NCBI RefSeq assembly: GCF_963929015.1
Contig: NZ_CAWVHE010000013.1
Location: forward strand, 124,001 to 188,000
Direction: 5' to 3'
Source: Merdimonas sp963929015
GTDB taxonomy: Bacteria > Bacillota > Clostridia > Lachnospirales > Lachnospiraceae
DNA length: 64,000 nucleotides
The position numbers and the translations under genes are program-made. Shown piece after piece: positions 53,689-62,957 of the stretch. Within the stretch, counting starts at the first letter, position 1. Each line of letters starts with the position of its first letter. The notes beneath the pieces were generated by a model, which saw only the letters and a list, made by a program, of their open reading frames with translations, made no database searches and was not told the DNA's origin.

Positions 53689-55126
53689 TTACATATTATC
53701 ATATAAATCTTCGTACTGTTTTGCAGAATTGCCCCAGGAGAAGTCTTTTTGCATACCTCTTTCTGCAATCTTATTCCAGTCTCTCTTCTTGTCATAGAAG
53801 ATCCGCTCCGCATAACGTACTGTACCAAGCATTTCATGGGCGTTATAATTCATAAAGGAAAAACCGGTCCCCGTTTTCTCGTATTCATTGTATGGTTCCA
53901 CAGTATCCTTCAGTCCTCCGGTCTCACGGACGATCGGCACCGTTCCGTAACGCAGACTCATCAGCTGGCTTAAGCCGCAGGGCTCAAACAAAGAGGGCAT
54001 CAGGAAAGCGTCGCTGCCCGCATAGATCTTGTGAGACATGGCCTCAGAATAATAAATATTTGCAGATACCTTTCCCGGATATTTCCATGCAAAATGCCGG
54101 AACATATTCTCATACTGTTCTTCTCCGGTTCCAAGCGCCACAATCTGTACTGCGTCCTGGCACAACTCGTCCATTACATAAGCCACCAGATCAAAGCCCT
54201 TCTGATCCGTCAGTCTGGACACGATCCCGATCATCATCACCTTGTTGTCCTGATCCAGATTCAGCTCTTTCTGAAGCGCCAGCTTGTTCTTTACTTTTTC
54301 CTTGCGGAAACTTTCCACATCGTAATTCTTTTCAATATATTTATCCGTTGCCGGATTGTAATCTTCATAGTCAATTCCATTGACAATCCCGGACAGACAG
54401 TTGGAACGGGCGTTCATCAGGCCGTCCAGCTTTTCCCCGTAAAAGGGCATCTTAATCTCTTCCGCATAAGTATGACTTACCGTAGTGATACGGTCTGCAT
54501 AAACCATACCGCCCTTCAGGTAATTGGCGTCCTTGTATGCTTCCAGTTTATCCGGAACAAAATAATACTGGGGAAGTCCGGTGATATCTCTCACCCGCTT
54601 GGTATCCCAGATGCCCTGGAACTTCAGGTTATGGATCGTCATAATGGTCTTGATCCCCCTGTAATATTCATTGCCATAGCGGAAGTTGTCAAGGAATACC
54701 GGGATCAGTCCGGTCTGCCAGTCGTGACAGTGGATGATGTCCGGCCGGAAATCGATCAGCGGCAGGGAACTTAAAACCGCCTTGGAGAAAAACGCAAATT
54801 TTTCAATATCTGCATACATCTCTCCATATGGCGCAAAACCATTGAAATAATATTCATTGTCGATGAAATAAAACAGAATTCCATCATATTCCAGTTCCAG
54901 GATCCCTACATACTGTTTTCTCCAGTTCAGATCCATGTAAAAATGCGTGCGGTATGTCAGTTTATCCTTCCACTCCTGCTTCATGCACATATATTTTTGG
55001 CAGCATCACCCGCACATCATACTTTTCTTTATCAAAATACTTCGGAAGGGAACCGACAACGTCTGCCAACCCTCCTGTCTTAATAAAAGGTACTGATTCA
55101 GAAGCTGCAAATAGTATTTTTTTCAT
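53689..55126 (-). pseudogene. glgA: Glycogen synthase GlgA, interrupted by a +1 frameshift
   Basis: Uses ADP-glucose to extend glucan chains. The first frame encodes KKILFAASESVPFIKTGGLADVVGSLPKY with the ADP-glucose loop KTGGLADV; the second runs from WKDKLTYRTHFY to the C-terminus with HCHDWQTGLIPVF and the LMPSLFEPCGLSQL nucleotide-sugar site. They meet at a run of five A (plus strand T 54994-54998). Dropping one base restores PKYMCMKQEWKDKL and 478 residues, the family length. Start at 55126 follows GGGAGG; a TATAAT lies at 55159-55164. Probably a sequence error or a recent mutation. Confidence 0.92.
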
Positions 55127-55190
55127 GGCTTTTCCTCCCAACCTCGCGATATACATCTATTATATCCTATTTTTTATCAGAAGAAAAGCA

Positions 55191-55976
55191 TTAGTTTTTC
55201 GTTTCTAACCGGATCGTATCTGCGATCAGCGCAATAAATTCCGAATTCGTCGGTTTTCCTTTTCCGTTACTGACCGTATACCCAAACAAATGGTCCAGTG
55301 TATCCAGCTTTCCCCGGCTCCAGGCCACTTCGATGGCGTGCCGGATCGCCCGTTCCACCCGGCTTGCCGTAGTCTGATGCATCTTGGCCACTGTCGGATA
55401 CAGTACTTTGGTGATAGCGTTCAGGACATCCATATCCTCCACCGCCATCATGATCGCGTCCCGCAGATAATGGTATCCTTTGATATGGGCAGGGATCCCG
55501 ATCTCATGGATCATATCTGTCACCCGTGTTTCCAGATTTACTTTCGGATCTCTGGGCGCAAAATCTGCTGCTCCCGTTTCCATATGCCCGCTTCTTGCCG
55601 GCTGACCGGTCTGTTTGATCCGGCTGACGATCATATCGTTTTGAAACGGCTTTAAAATATAGTAATTTGCTCCTTTTTTGAAGGCATCTTCTGTAATCCT
55701 CTCCTGTCCTACTGCAGTGATCACAATAAATCCAGGCCTCTTTTTCAGATCTTTGTCCCGGCTTACCGTTTCCATCACACTAAGCCCGTCCATCTTCGGC
55801 ATGATCAGGTCCAAAAGAACCACATCCGGCTGTTTTTCCCGGATCAGACGGTACGCATCCTCTCCGTTATTGGCTTTTCCCACCAGCCGGAGTTCTTTAT
55901 CGCTTTCAACGATTTCGCCAAGCAGATCCAGTATTCGCTCATTGTCGTCGGCGATTGCCACGCTTATTTCGCCCAT
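55191..55976 (-). CDS. spo0A: Stage 0 sporulation master regulator Spo0A
   Basis: The 261-residue response regulator that commits Firmicutes cells to sporulation. Its receiver domain has the acidic pair (ADDNERIL), the phosphoacceptor in VLLDLIMPKMDG and the VKPF-like LKPFQ. The C-terminal sigma-interacting DNA-binding domain has TASRVERAIRHAIEVAWSRG and TNSEFIALIADTIR, nearly invariant in the family. It follows spoIVB as expected. A promoter and 0A-box-like sites lie upstream. Confidence 0.98.
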   Translation of the reverse strand: MGEISVAIADDNERILDLLGEIVESDKELRLVGKANNGEDAYRLIREKQPDVVLLDLIMPKMDGLSVMETVSRDKDLKKRPGFIVITAVGQERITEDAFKKGANYYILKPFQNDMIVSRIKQTGQPARSGHMETGAADFAPRDPKVNLETRVTDMIHEIGIPAHIKGYHYLRDAIMMAVEDMDVLNAITKVLYPTVAKMHQTTASRVERAIRHAIEVAWSRGKLDTLDHLFGYTVSNGKGKPTNSEFIALIADTIRLETKN

Positions 55977-56022
55977 TTTGCCTTATGCCTCCTTCTCCTT
56001 ACATCAAAAACCGTCGAGATAA

Positions 56023-56051
56023 ATTATATAGTTCTGCCAATGGCAAAGCAA
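56023..56051 (-). promoter_or_regulatory. spo0A promoter
   Basis: TTGCTT (56046-56051) and TATAAT (56023-56028), 17 bases apart on the minus strand, 46 bases before the start codon. A run of eight G (C on the minus strand) at 56064-56071 lies 12 bases further upstream. Confidence 0.6.
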
Positions 56052-56086
56052 GAAATTGCTGTCGGGGGGGGAAAGCAGGAACAATT

Positions 56087-56112
56087 CTCGACATTTTCAG
56101 GGGGAGTCGACA
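56087..56112 (-). promoter_or_regulatory. Candidate 0A boxes between spoIVB and spo0A
   Basis: On the minus strand TGTCGAG (56087-56093) and TGTCGAC (56106-56112) each match six of seven bases of the 0A box TGTCGAA. The second overlaps the last codons of spoIVB. They would allow spo0A autoregulation. Confidence 0.45.
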
Positions 56113-57168
56113 TTTTCCAACATCTCATCAATAAAGATCCCATACCCTTTCGCCGCGTCCTTTACAAAGACGTGCGTAACCGCTCCCACCAGCTTTCCAT
56201 CCTGGATAATGGGGCTTCCGCTCATTCCCTGCACGATTCCTCCCGTGGCCTCCAGCAATGCTTCATCTGTCACTTCCAGCTCCAGACCTTTGTTGCATTC
56301 CCTGGCATATTTGTCAACTTTTGTAATACGGATCTTATATTCTTGTTACCTCCCCTTCCACTCCACAGCGGATTACAGCCTCACCTTCCCGGATCTCTTC
56401 CTTTTTGGCTGTCCGCAGGGGTGTCTGGTCGCTAAAAAGTGCATCAATCCGGTCAATTTTTCCATAGATGCCATCTTCTGTATTTTTTATAATACTCCCC
56501 AGGACATTGTAGTTGTTGTAGACAATTATCCCCTCCATACCGCCCGGCTCCCCGCTTTTTCCTTTCTGTACGTCCCGGATACTGGTCTCATAAACCCTTC
56601 CACCGGAAGTCTCAAACAGCAATCCGGTATCCACATCGTGAATGCCATGCCCCAGAGCCCCAAACCGGCTGTCTCCATCGAGAAATGTGATCGTCCCAAG
56701 GCCCTGGGCATTGTCTCTCACCCAGATCCCCAGCTTATAATTTCTCTCCTTATCCAGGACTGCACTGGTCCGGACATCAATGGTTCCATCTCCCCTCTTT
56801 AATGTCAGCACCACCTCTTCACTCTCCAGTTCTTCTACCTCATGAATGAGCCCGGATTTGTCCTTTACTTTTGTCCCATTCACCGCAAGGATATAATCCC
56901 CGGGGCTGACCAGATTTCTGGAAGGTTCTCTGGCGATTCCGTCCGTCCCGCAGATTGCCTCTGTCCCCAGCACCATCACTCCTTCTGTTTCCATATAAAT
57001 GCCAATAGGCATGCCTCCGGGGATCACCAGCTCCTCATCTCCGGCTCCGGCGCTCACCTCACGGCGGAACGCTTCCTGTCTTCCGCGGATCAGCTCATAA
57101 CTTCCGCCTACCGCCAGGATAAACACCACCCACATGATCAGAATTCTTTGACACCAGTATTTTTTCAT
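56097..57168 (-). pseudogene. spoIVB: SpoIVB sporulation serine peptidase, interrupted by a +1 frameshift
   Basis: SpoIVB is secreted from the forespore and triggers sigma-K activation. A membrane segment (about 8-22) is followed by a PDZ-like domain (VSPGDYILAVNGTKVKDKSG) and the peptidase domain, with catalytic His in ALGHGIHD and, after the frame break, Ser in VQGMSGSPIIQ. The break lies at AAGAATATAAG (56335-56343); removing one A continues the frame through YKIRITKVDKY to a stop at 56097, giving 356 residues. As written, the Ser-bearing end is lost. It lies between recN and spo0A, as in most sporeformers. Confidence 0.92.
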
Positions 57169-57182
57169 TTTTCATCCCTCAC

Positions 57183-57220
57183 AAAAAAAGATAGATGTCA
57201 TTGTTTCCGACATCTATCTT
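57183..57220 (-). terminator. Terminator of the recN operon
   Basis: AAGATAGATGTC and GACATCTATCTT form a perfect 12-bp stem with a 9-base loop; on the minus strand a run of seven T follows. It lies 24 bases past the recN stop. Confidence 0.9.
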
Positions 57221-57243
57221 AGTATGTGAATCTTTTTTGATTT

Positions 57244-58938
57244 TTACCCGGCATTTCGGAGTTCATTTTTCTTCTGGACAGCCAGCGCTTTCATTTCTGA
57301 AGCGCTCTCCATGACTTTATCTGTGATCTTTGCTCCGCCCAGGATCCGGGCAAGCTCTTCAACAGAACCCTCCTCGCTCAAAGGCGCGATCGATGTTCTT
57401 GTCTCGCCATTTTCCACCGACTTTTCAATTCTGAAATGATGATCCGCCATGGCCGCGATCTGCGCCAGATGCGTAATGCAGATTACCTGATGGACGCTTC
57501 CGATCAGCGCCATCTTTTCAGATACCTTCTGTGCGGTCCTTCCACTGATCCCTACATCGATCTCATCAAAGATCAGAGTTTCGATCTCATCTTTTTTTGC
57601 CATCACTGTCTTAATAGCCAGCATGATCCTGGACAATTCTCCGCCGGACGCCACTTCCGACAGCGGCCTTGCCGGCTGGCCGGGATTCATGGAGATCCTA
57701 AATTCAATCTCATCTGTCCCCTCTTCTGTATACTCTTTTGTCTCCTCAAAGTGGATCTCAAAGCGAACCTTTTCAAAATTCAGTTCCCGAAGACCGTCTT
57801 CAATCTCTTTTTCCAGAAGCAGGGCCTGCTTTTTCCGAAGTCCGGACAGTCTGCCCGAAGCGCTGACAAGCTCTTTTTCGGCTTCTTCCAGCCGAATCCG
57901 CAGATCCTCCAGATACCGGTCATAGTCCTGAAGGACTTCGATCCTCTCTTCCCGTTGTTTCAGATATTCCAGGATCTCCGGGATCTGATTCCCATATTTG
58001 GTCTTTAAACGATTGATCTCATTCAACCGGCTTTCTGTCTCGTAAAACTCTTCTTCTGAAAACTCACAGCTTTTCTGATACTCGGAAAGATCCCGGTTAA
58101 AATCATTCAATAAACTGTCAATCTGAGTCAGCTGACTTAGGATCGCATCAGCCTCCTCGTCATACTGGGAGGCATCAGACAGCGCGCGGATCGCACGGCT
58201 TAGCGCGTCGCTTGCATTGCCAGGTCCCAGGCTGGTATAATGATAAGCCTCTTCGATCCCTTCTGAAATCTTTTTTGCCGCATTCATCTTCCTGTAAAGG
58301 CTTTCTAATTCCTCGTCCTCTCCAGGCCTTAAATCCGCATTCCGGATCTCCTCTGCCTCAAACTTCAGGAAATCCAGTTCTTTTGCTCTTCCCGCCTCGT
58401 CCAGCACTGATTCCTGCCACTCTTTTTTCAGTTTCTGATACTTTCGGAAGGATTCTTTTGTACGCTGCTTTTCTTCCGCGATCACGTCTTTTGCGTAGGC
58501 ATCCGTGATCCCCAGATGATTTTTCTTATACAGCAACGACTGATGCTCATGCTGGCCATGGATGTCAATCAGCACGCAGGCCGCTTCTTTCAAAACAGCG
58601 ATGGACACCGTCTCTCCGTTGATCCTGCTGATGCTTTTCCCGGGCATCAGCCTCCGGGACAACGTAACCATCCCCTCCTCTGGAAAAATGTCCAGATCTT
58701 TTAACCGCTGAATCTGTGCTTCTCCTTCCAGCTGAAAAGTAATTTCCACCAGCCCGTAATCTGCTCCCGGTCTTAGGATTTCTTTGTGATATCTGGCGCC
58801 CAGCGCAAGATTGACCGATCCCAGGATGATCGACTTTCCGGCTCCGGTCTCGCCGGTCAGGATATTCAACCCGTCCTGGAACTCCACTTCAATCTCATCA
58901 ATCAGAGCCAGATTTTTCACATGTAAATACTGTAACAT
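57244..58938 (-). CDS. recN: DNA repair protein RecN
   Basis: A 564-residue SMC-like ATPase for double-strand break repair. The N-terminal Walker A GETGAGKSIILG (about residues 29-40) and the C-terminal FDEIDVGISGRTAQ (Walker B) enclose a long coiled coil (about 150-350). Family motifs DIHGQHEHQSL and SGGELSRIMLAIK are present. It is SOS-linked in many Firmicutes and is the last gene of the argR-recN unit, with a strong terminator. Confidence 0.96.
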   Translation of the reverse strand: MLQYLHVKNLALIDEIEVEFQDGLNILTGETGAGKSIILGSVNLALGARYHKEILRPGADYGLVEITFQLEGEAQIQRLKDLDIFPEEGMVTLSRRLMPGKSISRINGETVSIAVLKEAACVLIDIHGQHEHQSLLYKKNHLGITDAYAKDVIAEEKQRTKESFRKYQKLKKEWQESVLDEAGRAKELDFLKFEAEEIRNADLRPGEDEELESLYRKMNAAKKISEGIEEAYHYTSLGPGNASDALSRAIRALSDASQYDEEADAILSQLTQIDSLLNDFNRDLSEYQKSCEFSEEEFYETESRLNEINRLKTKYGNQIPEILEYLKQREERIEVLQDYDRYLEDLRIRLEEAEKELVSASGRLSGLRKKQALLLEKEIEDGLRELNFEKVRFEIHFEETKEYTEEGTDEIEFRISMNPGQPARPLSEVASGGELSRIMLAIKTVMAKKDEIETLIFDEIDVGISGRTAQKVSEKMALIGSVHQVICITHLAQIAAMADHHFRIEKSVENGETRTSIAPLSEEGSVEELARILGGAKITDKVMESASEMKALAVQKKNELRNAG

Positions 58939-58946
58939 CCTTCCTC

Positions 58947-59393
58947 CTATACGATCCTGCTGATCTTATCCATCACTTTCACCGTATCTTCCGCACTCCG
59001 GATGGCGCACATAATGGTATCGTCTCCGGCAATGCACCCTACCACTTCCTGCCATTTCATGGCGTCCAGAGCAGCTGCCACTGCCATGGCCATTCCTGCC
59101 ACGGTCTTGATCACCAGGATATTCTGCGCCATATCCATGGAAACATATCCGTCTTTCAGGACGCGCATATACTTTTCATTGATGCCGTTTTCCGTCCCCT
59201 GGTGAACTGCGTAGCGCTGTCTGCCGTTTTCTGCCGGGATCTTGGTAAGCTTCAGATCACGGATGTCTCTGGAAACCGTAGCCTGAGTCACCTTAAACCC
59301 TTCCTTTGTCAGATAATCCGCAAGCTCCTCCTGGGTTTCGATATGATATTTATGAATCAGTTCGATGATTTTTGCATGTCTGTTTACTTTCAT
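58947..59393 (-). CDS. argR: Arginine repressor ArgR/AhrC
   Basis: A 148-residue regulator. The N-terminal winged helix ends in QATVSRDIRDLKLTKIPAENGR, the signature DNA-recognition segment, and the C-terminal domain has the arginine-binding GCIAGDDTIMCAIRS. It controls arginine synthesis and breakdown in the hexameric form. Nine bases before recN; the nadK-argR-recN order is standard in Clostridia. Confidence 0.95.
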   Translation of the reverse strand: MKVNRHAKIIELIHKYHIETQEELADYLTKEGFKVTQATVSRDIRDLKLTKIPAENGRQRYAVHQGTENGINEKYMRVLKDGYVSMDMAQNILVIKTVAGMAMAVAAALDAMKWQEVVGCIAGDDTIMCAIRSAEDTVKVMDKISRIV

Positions 59394-59412
59394 ATATAAT
59401 ATCCCCTTTTCG

Positions 59413-60246
59413 TTAATTCCCCTTCATCTTTCTTCGCAGGGTTTCCAGAAAGCTGACCTTACTTAGCTTCACAAATTTGGTTGAGGCATTGGCCTTGCGG
59501 ATCTTCACCCATTCTCCGGTTCTTAATGTCCTTGCGTCCGCCCCGTCAAAACTTACGGATGCCTCTTCTATGACGCCACCCCGTCCCATGCCGATCTCTA
59601 CGGTGATCTCATCTTCCGGGGACAGCACGATACTGCTGGTGTTCAATGCATGAGAACAGATTGGCGTAATGACGATCAGAGAAGCCGTAGGTTCTACGAT
59701 CGGCCCTCCTGCCGACAGATTATAGGCCGTAGATCCGGTTGGAGTAGAGATAATAATCCCGTCCGCCTCATAAGAATTCAGCAGAGAACCGTTGACATAA
59801 AGATGAAAATGAATCACATGAGGTTCTCCCTTCCGGCTCACCACAATGTCATTCAGTGCCACATCGCTTCTCTGTTCTTCAAAGGTTCCTTCCAGCATCA
59901 TCCGCTCTTCCAGCTCATAGTTTCCCTCCGCGATCTTGCGGACTGCCTCCTCGATATGCGTAACCTCTACTTCCGTCAGATATCCCAAAGTTCCCATATT
60001 GATCCCCAACACCGGGACATCCCGCTTCCAGAAGCCCCTTGCCACTTCGATCAGGCTGCCGTCCCCGCCGATCACCACGGCGCAGTCCAGATCCCCGGGT
60101 ATGGAATCTCTGATAATTTTTTTCTTTTCATCCTTCCTGCAAAGTGTACAGGTTTTCCCCTCCTGCTCCAACAGGCGACGAACTTTCGCGGTCACCTGAT
60201 GGTCCACGTCTTTCCCGTCGTTTGTCACAATCAAAAAATGATCCAT
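59413..60246 (-). CDS. nadK: NAD kinase
   Basis: Phosphorylates NAD to NADP. The 277-residue protein has the GGDG motif (VVIGGDGSLIEVAR, about residues 59-72), NMGTLGYLTE, NDIVVSRKG and TPTGSTAYNLSAGGPIVEP. It lies between tlyA (18-base gap) and argR (19-base gap). Confidence 0.96.
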   Translation of the reverse strand: MDHFLIVTNDGKDVDHQVTAKVRRLLEQEGKTCTLCRKDEKKKIIRDSIPGDLDCAVVIGGDGSLIEVARGFWKRDVPVLGINMGTLGYLTEVEVTHIEEAVRKIAEGNYELEERMMLEGTFEEQRSDVALNDIVVSRKGEPHVIHFHLYVNGSLLNSYEADGIIISTPTGSTAYNLSAGGPIVEPTASLIVITPICSHALNTSSIVLSPEDEITVEIGMGRGGVIEEASVSFDGADARTLRTGEWVKIRKANASTKFVKLSKVSFLETLRRKMKGN

Positions 60247-60264
60247 AATATCTGTTCCTTCTGT

Positions 60265-61071
60265 CTATTTTGCCAGCGTCTCAAATGCAAGGTCTACTGT
60301 TTCCGCCTGCCTGTCTGTATCTACCTGGGATCCTGGCCGGTCTGTTTTTTCAAGATGAACCAGGTACTCTATATTTCCTTCCGGGCCTTTGATCGGAGAA
60401 AATTCCAGGCCGCGGACCAAAAATCCGATCTCCACCGCATAGTCGATGACTTTTGCGATCACTTCCCGGTGCGTACTTTTTTCGCGCACCACGCCCTTTT
60501 TTCCCACTTTTTCTCTGCCAGCCTCAAACTGCGGCTTGATCAGAGCCACAACCTGTCCCGTCGGTGTCAGATAATCCCGAATCGGGGAAAGCACCTTGGT
60601 CAGTGAGATAAAAGACACGTCAATGGAGGAAAAATCTACCGGTTCTCCCAGATCCTCCGGCGTCACATAACGGATATTCGTCTTTTCCATACACACGACC
60701 CGGGGATCCTGCCGCAGCTTCCAGTCCAGTTGTCCCCTTCCCACATCTATGGCAAATACCTTTCTGGCGCCGTTTTGCAGCATACAGTCCGTAAATCCTC
60801 CGGTAGAAGATCCCACATCCGTGCACACCTTTCCCTCTACACTCACGTCAAAGTTTTTCATTGCCTTTTCCAGCTTCAGGCCGCCCCGGCTGACATAGGG
60901 CAGTGCATGCCCGCGGACTTCGATCGACACATTCTCCGGAAAAGATGTGCCTGCTTTATCTTCTCTTTGTCCGTCTACAAATACATTTCCAGACATAATA
61001 ATTGCCTTTGCCTTCTCCCGGGAAGCAGCCAAATTTCTTTTTACCAATAAAACATCCAATCGTTCTTTCAT
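60265..61071 (-). CDS. tlyA: TlyA-family RNA 2'-O-methyltransferase (S4 domain)
   Basis: A 268-residue rRNA methyltransferase of the TlyA/FtsJ type. An N-terminal S4 RNA-binding domain (RLDVLLVKRNLAASREKAKAII) precedes the SAM domain with DVGSSTGGFTDCMLQNGA, and ALIKPQFEAGREKVGKKG holds the family's catalytic residues. Mycobacterial TlyA modifies 16S and 23S rRNA; here it is unproven. The ATG at 61071 is five bases from AGGAG and overlaps the dxs stop. Confidence 0.93.
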   Translation of the reverse strand: MKERLDVLLVKRNLAASREKAKAIIMSGNVFVDGQREDKAGTSFPENVSIEVRGHALPYVSRGGLKLEKAMKNFDVSVEGKVCTDVGSSTGGFTDCMLQNGARKVFAIDVGRGQLDWKLRQDPRVVCMEKTNIRYVTPEDLGEPVDFSSIDVSFISLTKVLSPIRDYLTPTGQVVALIKPQFEAGREKVGKKGVVREKSTHREVIAKVIDYAVEIGFLVRGLEFSPIKGPEGNIEYLVHLEKTDRPGSQVDTDRQAETVDLAFETLAK

Positions 61072-62945
61072 CATCTCTCCTGTCCTGCCCGAACCGCTTC
61101 CAGAATATGCTCTGCCACAGATGCCGCGTCGATGCCCGCCGCCTGACGCAGAACGGCTACGCTTCCGTGTTCAATGTAAGCATCCGGCAATGCCTGGATC
61201 AGTACTCTTGCAGGCAGTTGTTCTCTGCACACAAAGGCGGACACTCTCTGCCCGTATCCTCCGGCTTCTATATTTTCTTCCAGCGTAACGATCCATTCAT
61301 GATCTTTTGCCAGCTCCCGGATCATCGCTTCATCCACGGGTTTTACAAACCTTGCGTTCACAAGGGTGCAGTTAAGGCCTTTTTCTTTTAAGATCTCCCG
61401 TACCTTCAGCGCCTCCTCAAACATATGTCCTACGCTCAAAAGAGCGATTCCTTCTTCCCGCAGGATCATCTCACTTTTTCCATAAGAAACCGGGGCCCGG
61501 TACTCCTGTCCGCCGTCAAAGGCAGTCCCCCTCGGATAACGAATGGCCACCGGCCCCTCATAGTCCAGTGCAAATCGCAACATATCTGCCAGCTCCCACT
61601 TGTGCTTGGGAGCCATCACTGTCAGGTTCGGCACACTGCCAAGATAGGACAGGTCAAAAATCCCCTGGTGGGTCTCCCCGTCGCTTCCCACCAGTCCCGC
61701 ACGATCTACGGCAAACACAACCGGAAGATTCTGCAGCGCCACATCGTGAATGATCTGATCGTATCCACGCTGGAGAAAAGAAGAATAAACGGCAAACACC
61801 GGCTTCATCCCCCCGGCCGCAAGCCCGGCCGCAAAGGTAACGGCATGTTCTTCTGCAATCCCCACATCAAAGAAGCGCTCCGGATAACGTCTGGCAAACC
61901 GTTTCAGTCCGGTCCCGTCTGCCATGGCCGCCGTCACAGCGATGATCCTGTCATTTTTAGCCGCGCAGTCGCACAGTACCTTACCAAACACATCCGTATA
62001 GGTGTCCTTTTTCTTCTCTTCCAGGATCTCCCCGGTCTGCACCTGAAACGGTCCGACGCCATGGAATTTATCAGGCTGTTCTTCTGCCGGCCTGTATCCT
62101 TTTCCTTTTTTTGTCATCACATGGACCAGTACCGGTCCTTCCACCCGCTCTGCCTCCCGGAAGGCCCGGCAAAGAAGGGACAGATTGTGTCCCGGGATCG
62201 GCCCCAGATAAGTGATTCCCATATCTTCAAAAAACATCCCCGGCACCACCAGCTGTTTGATGCTGCTCTTGGTCTTCCGGATCTGGCTGATCATATGGTC
62301 TCCCACCACAGGCACCGTATGAAGCGCATTGGTAACTCCTTTTTTCAGCCCTGTATAGATATCTGCCGTCCGCAGCCTTGCAAGGTAGGCGGACATCCCG
62401 CCCACATTTTCAGAGATGGACATGTGATTGTCGTTTAAGACAATGATATAATTCGTCTTTAATGCCGCCGCATTGTTCAGCGCCTCATAGGCCATTCCTC
62501 CGGTCATGGCGCCGTCTCCGATCACCGAAACCACATGGTAGTCCTCTCCTCTCAAATCCCGGGCGCGCACATATCCAAGCCCCGCGGAAATAGAGGTAGA
62601 ACTGTGCCCGGTATCAAAAGCGTCACAGGGACTTTCCTTGCGTTTGGGAAACCCGCTCATACCGCCATACTTTCTAAGATCATCAAACCCTTCCCTCCGG
62701 CCGGTCAGAAGCTTGTGTGTATAGGACTGATGTCCCACATCCCAGATGATTTTATCCTCCGGCAGATCAAAGATCAGATGCATGGCCATGGTCAGTTCCA
62801 CCACGCCCAGATTGGAGGCAAGATGTCCGCCTGTCATACTGACCTTTTCCAGAAGGAATTCCCGGATCTCGCCTGGAAGCTTTTCAAGTTCTTCTTCTGA
62901 AAGTTTCTTGATATCGTTTGCTTTTTGTATCTTATCTAATACCAT
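61071..62945 (-). CDS. dxs: 1-Deoxy-D-xylulose-5-phosphate synthase
   Basis: First step of the MEP isoprenoid pathway, thiamine-diphosphate dependent. The 624-residue enzyme shows GHQSYTHKLLTGR, GDGAMTGGMAYEALNNA with the ThDP Gly-Asp-Gly, the transketolase C-terminal motif DRAGLVGSDGETHQG, and normal length. It lies 12 bases after the prenyl synthase, which uses the pathway products. Confidence 0.97.
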   Translation of the reverse strand: MVLDKIQKANDIKKLSEEELEKLPGEIREFLLEKVSMTGGHLASNLGVVELTMAMHLIFDLPEDKIIWDVGHQSYTHKLLTGRREGFDDLRKYGGMSGFPKRKESPCDAFDTGHSSTSISAGLGYVRARDLRGEDYHVVSVIGDGAMTGGMAYEALNNAAALKTNYIIVLNDNHMSISENVGGMSAYLARLRTADIYTGLKKGVTNALHTVPVVGDHMISQIRKTKSSIKQLVVPGMFFEDMGITYLGPIPGHNLSLLCRAFREAERVEGPVLVHVMTKKGKGYRPAEEQPDKFHGVGPFQVQTGEILEEKKKDTYTDVFGKVLCDCAAKNDRIIAVTAAMADGTGLKRFARRYPERFFDVGIAEEHAVTFAAGLAAGGMKPVFAVYSSFLQRGYDQIIHDVALQNLPVVFAVDRAGLVGSDGETHQGIFDLSYLGSVPNLTVMAPKHKWELADMLRFALDYEGPVAIRYPRGTAFDGGQEYRAPVSYGKSEMILREEGIALLSVGHMFEEALKVREILKEKGLNCTLVNARFVKPVDEAMIRELAKDHEWIVTLEENIEAGGYGQRVSAFVCREQLPARVLIQALPDAYIEHGSVAVLRQAAGIDAASVAEHILEAVRAGQER

Positions 62946-62957
62946 AGACAGCCCTCT

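Noticed and set aside
57221..57243. Possible sigma-G-type promoter (CATACTA) ahead of spoIVB
   Set aside because: The -10-like CATACTA lies upstream of the recN terminator and no acceptable -35 is at the right distance.
61425..62438. 337-codon plus-strand frame opposite dxs
   Set aside because: Shadow of dxs, which is complete and clearly recognisable.
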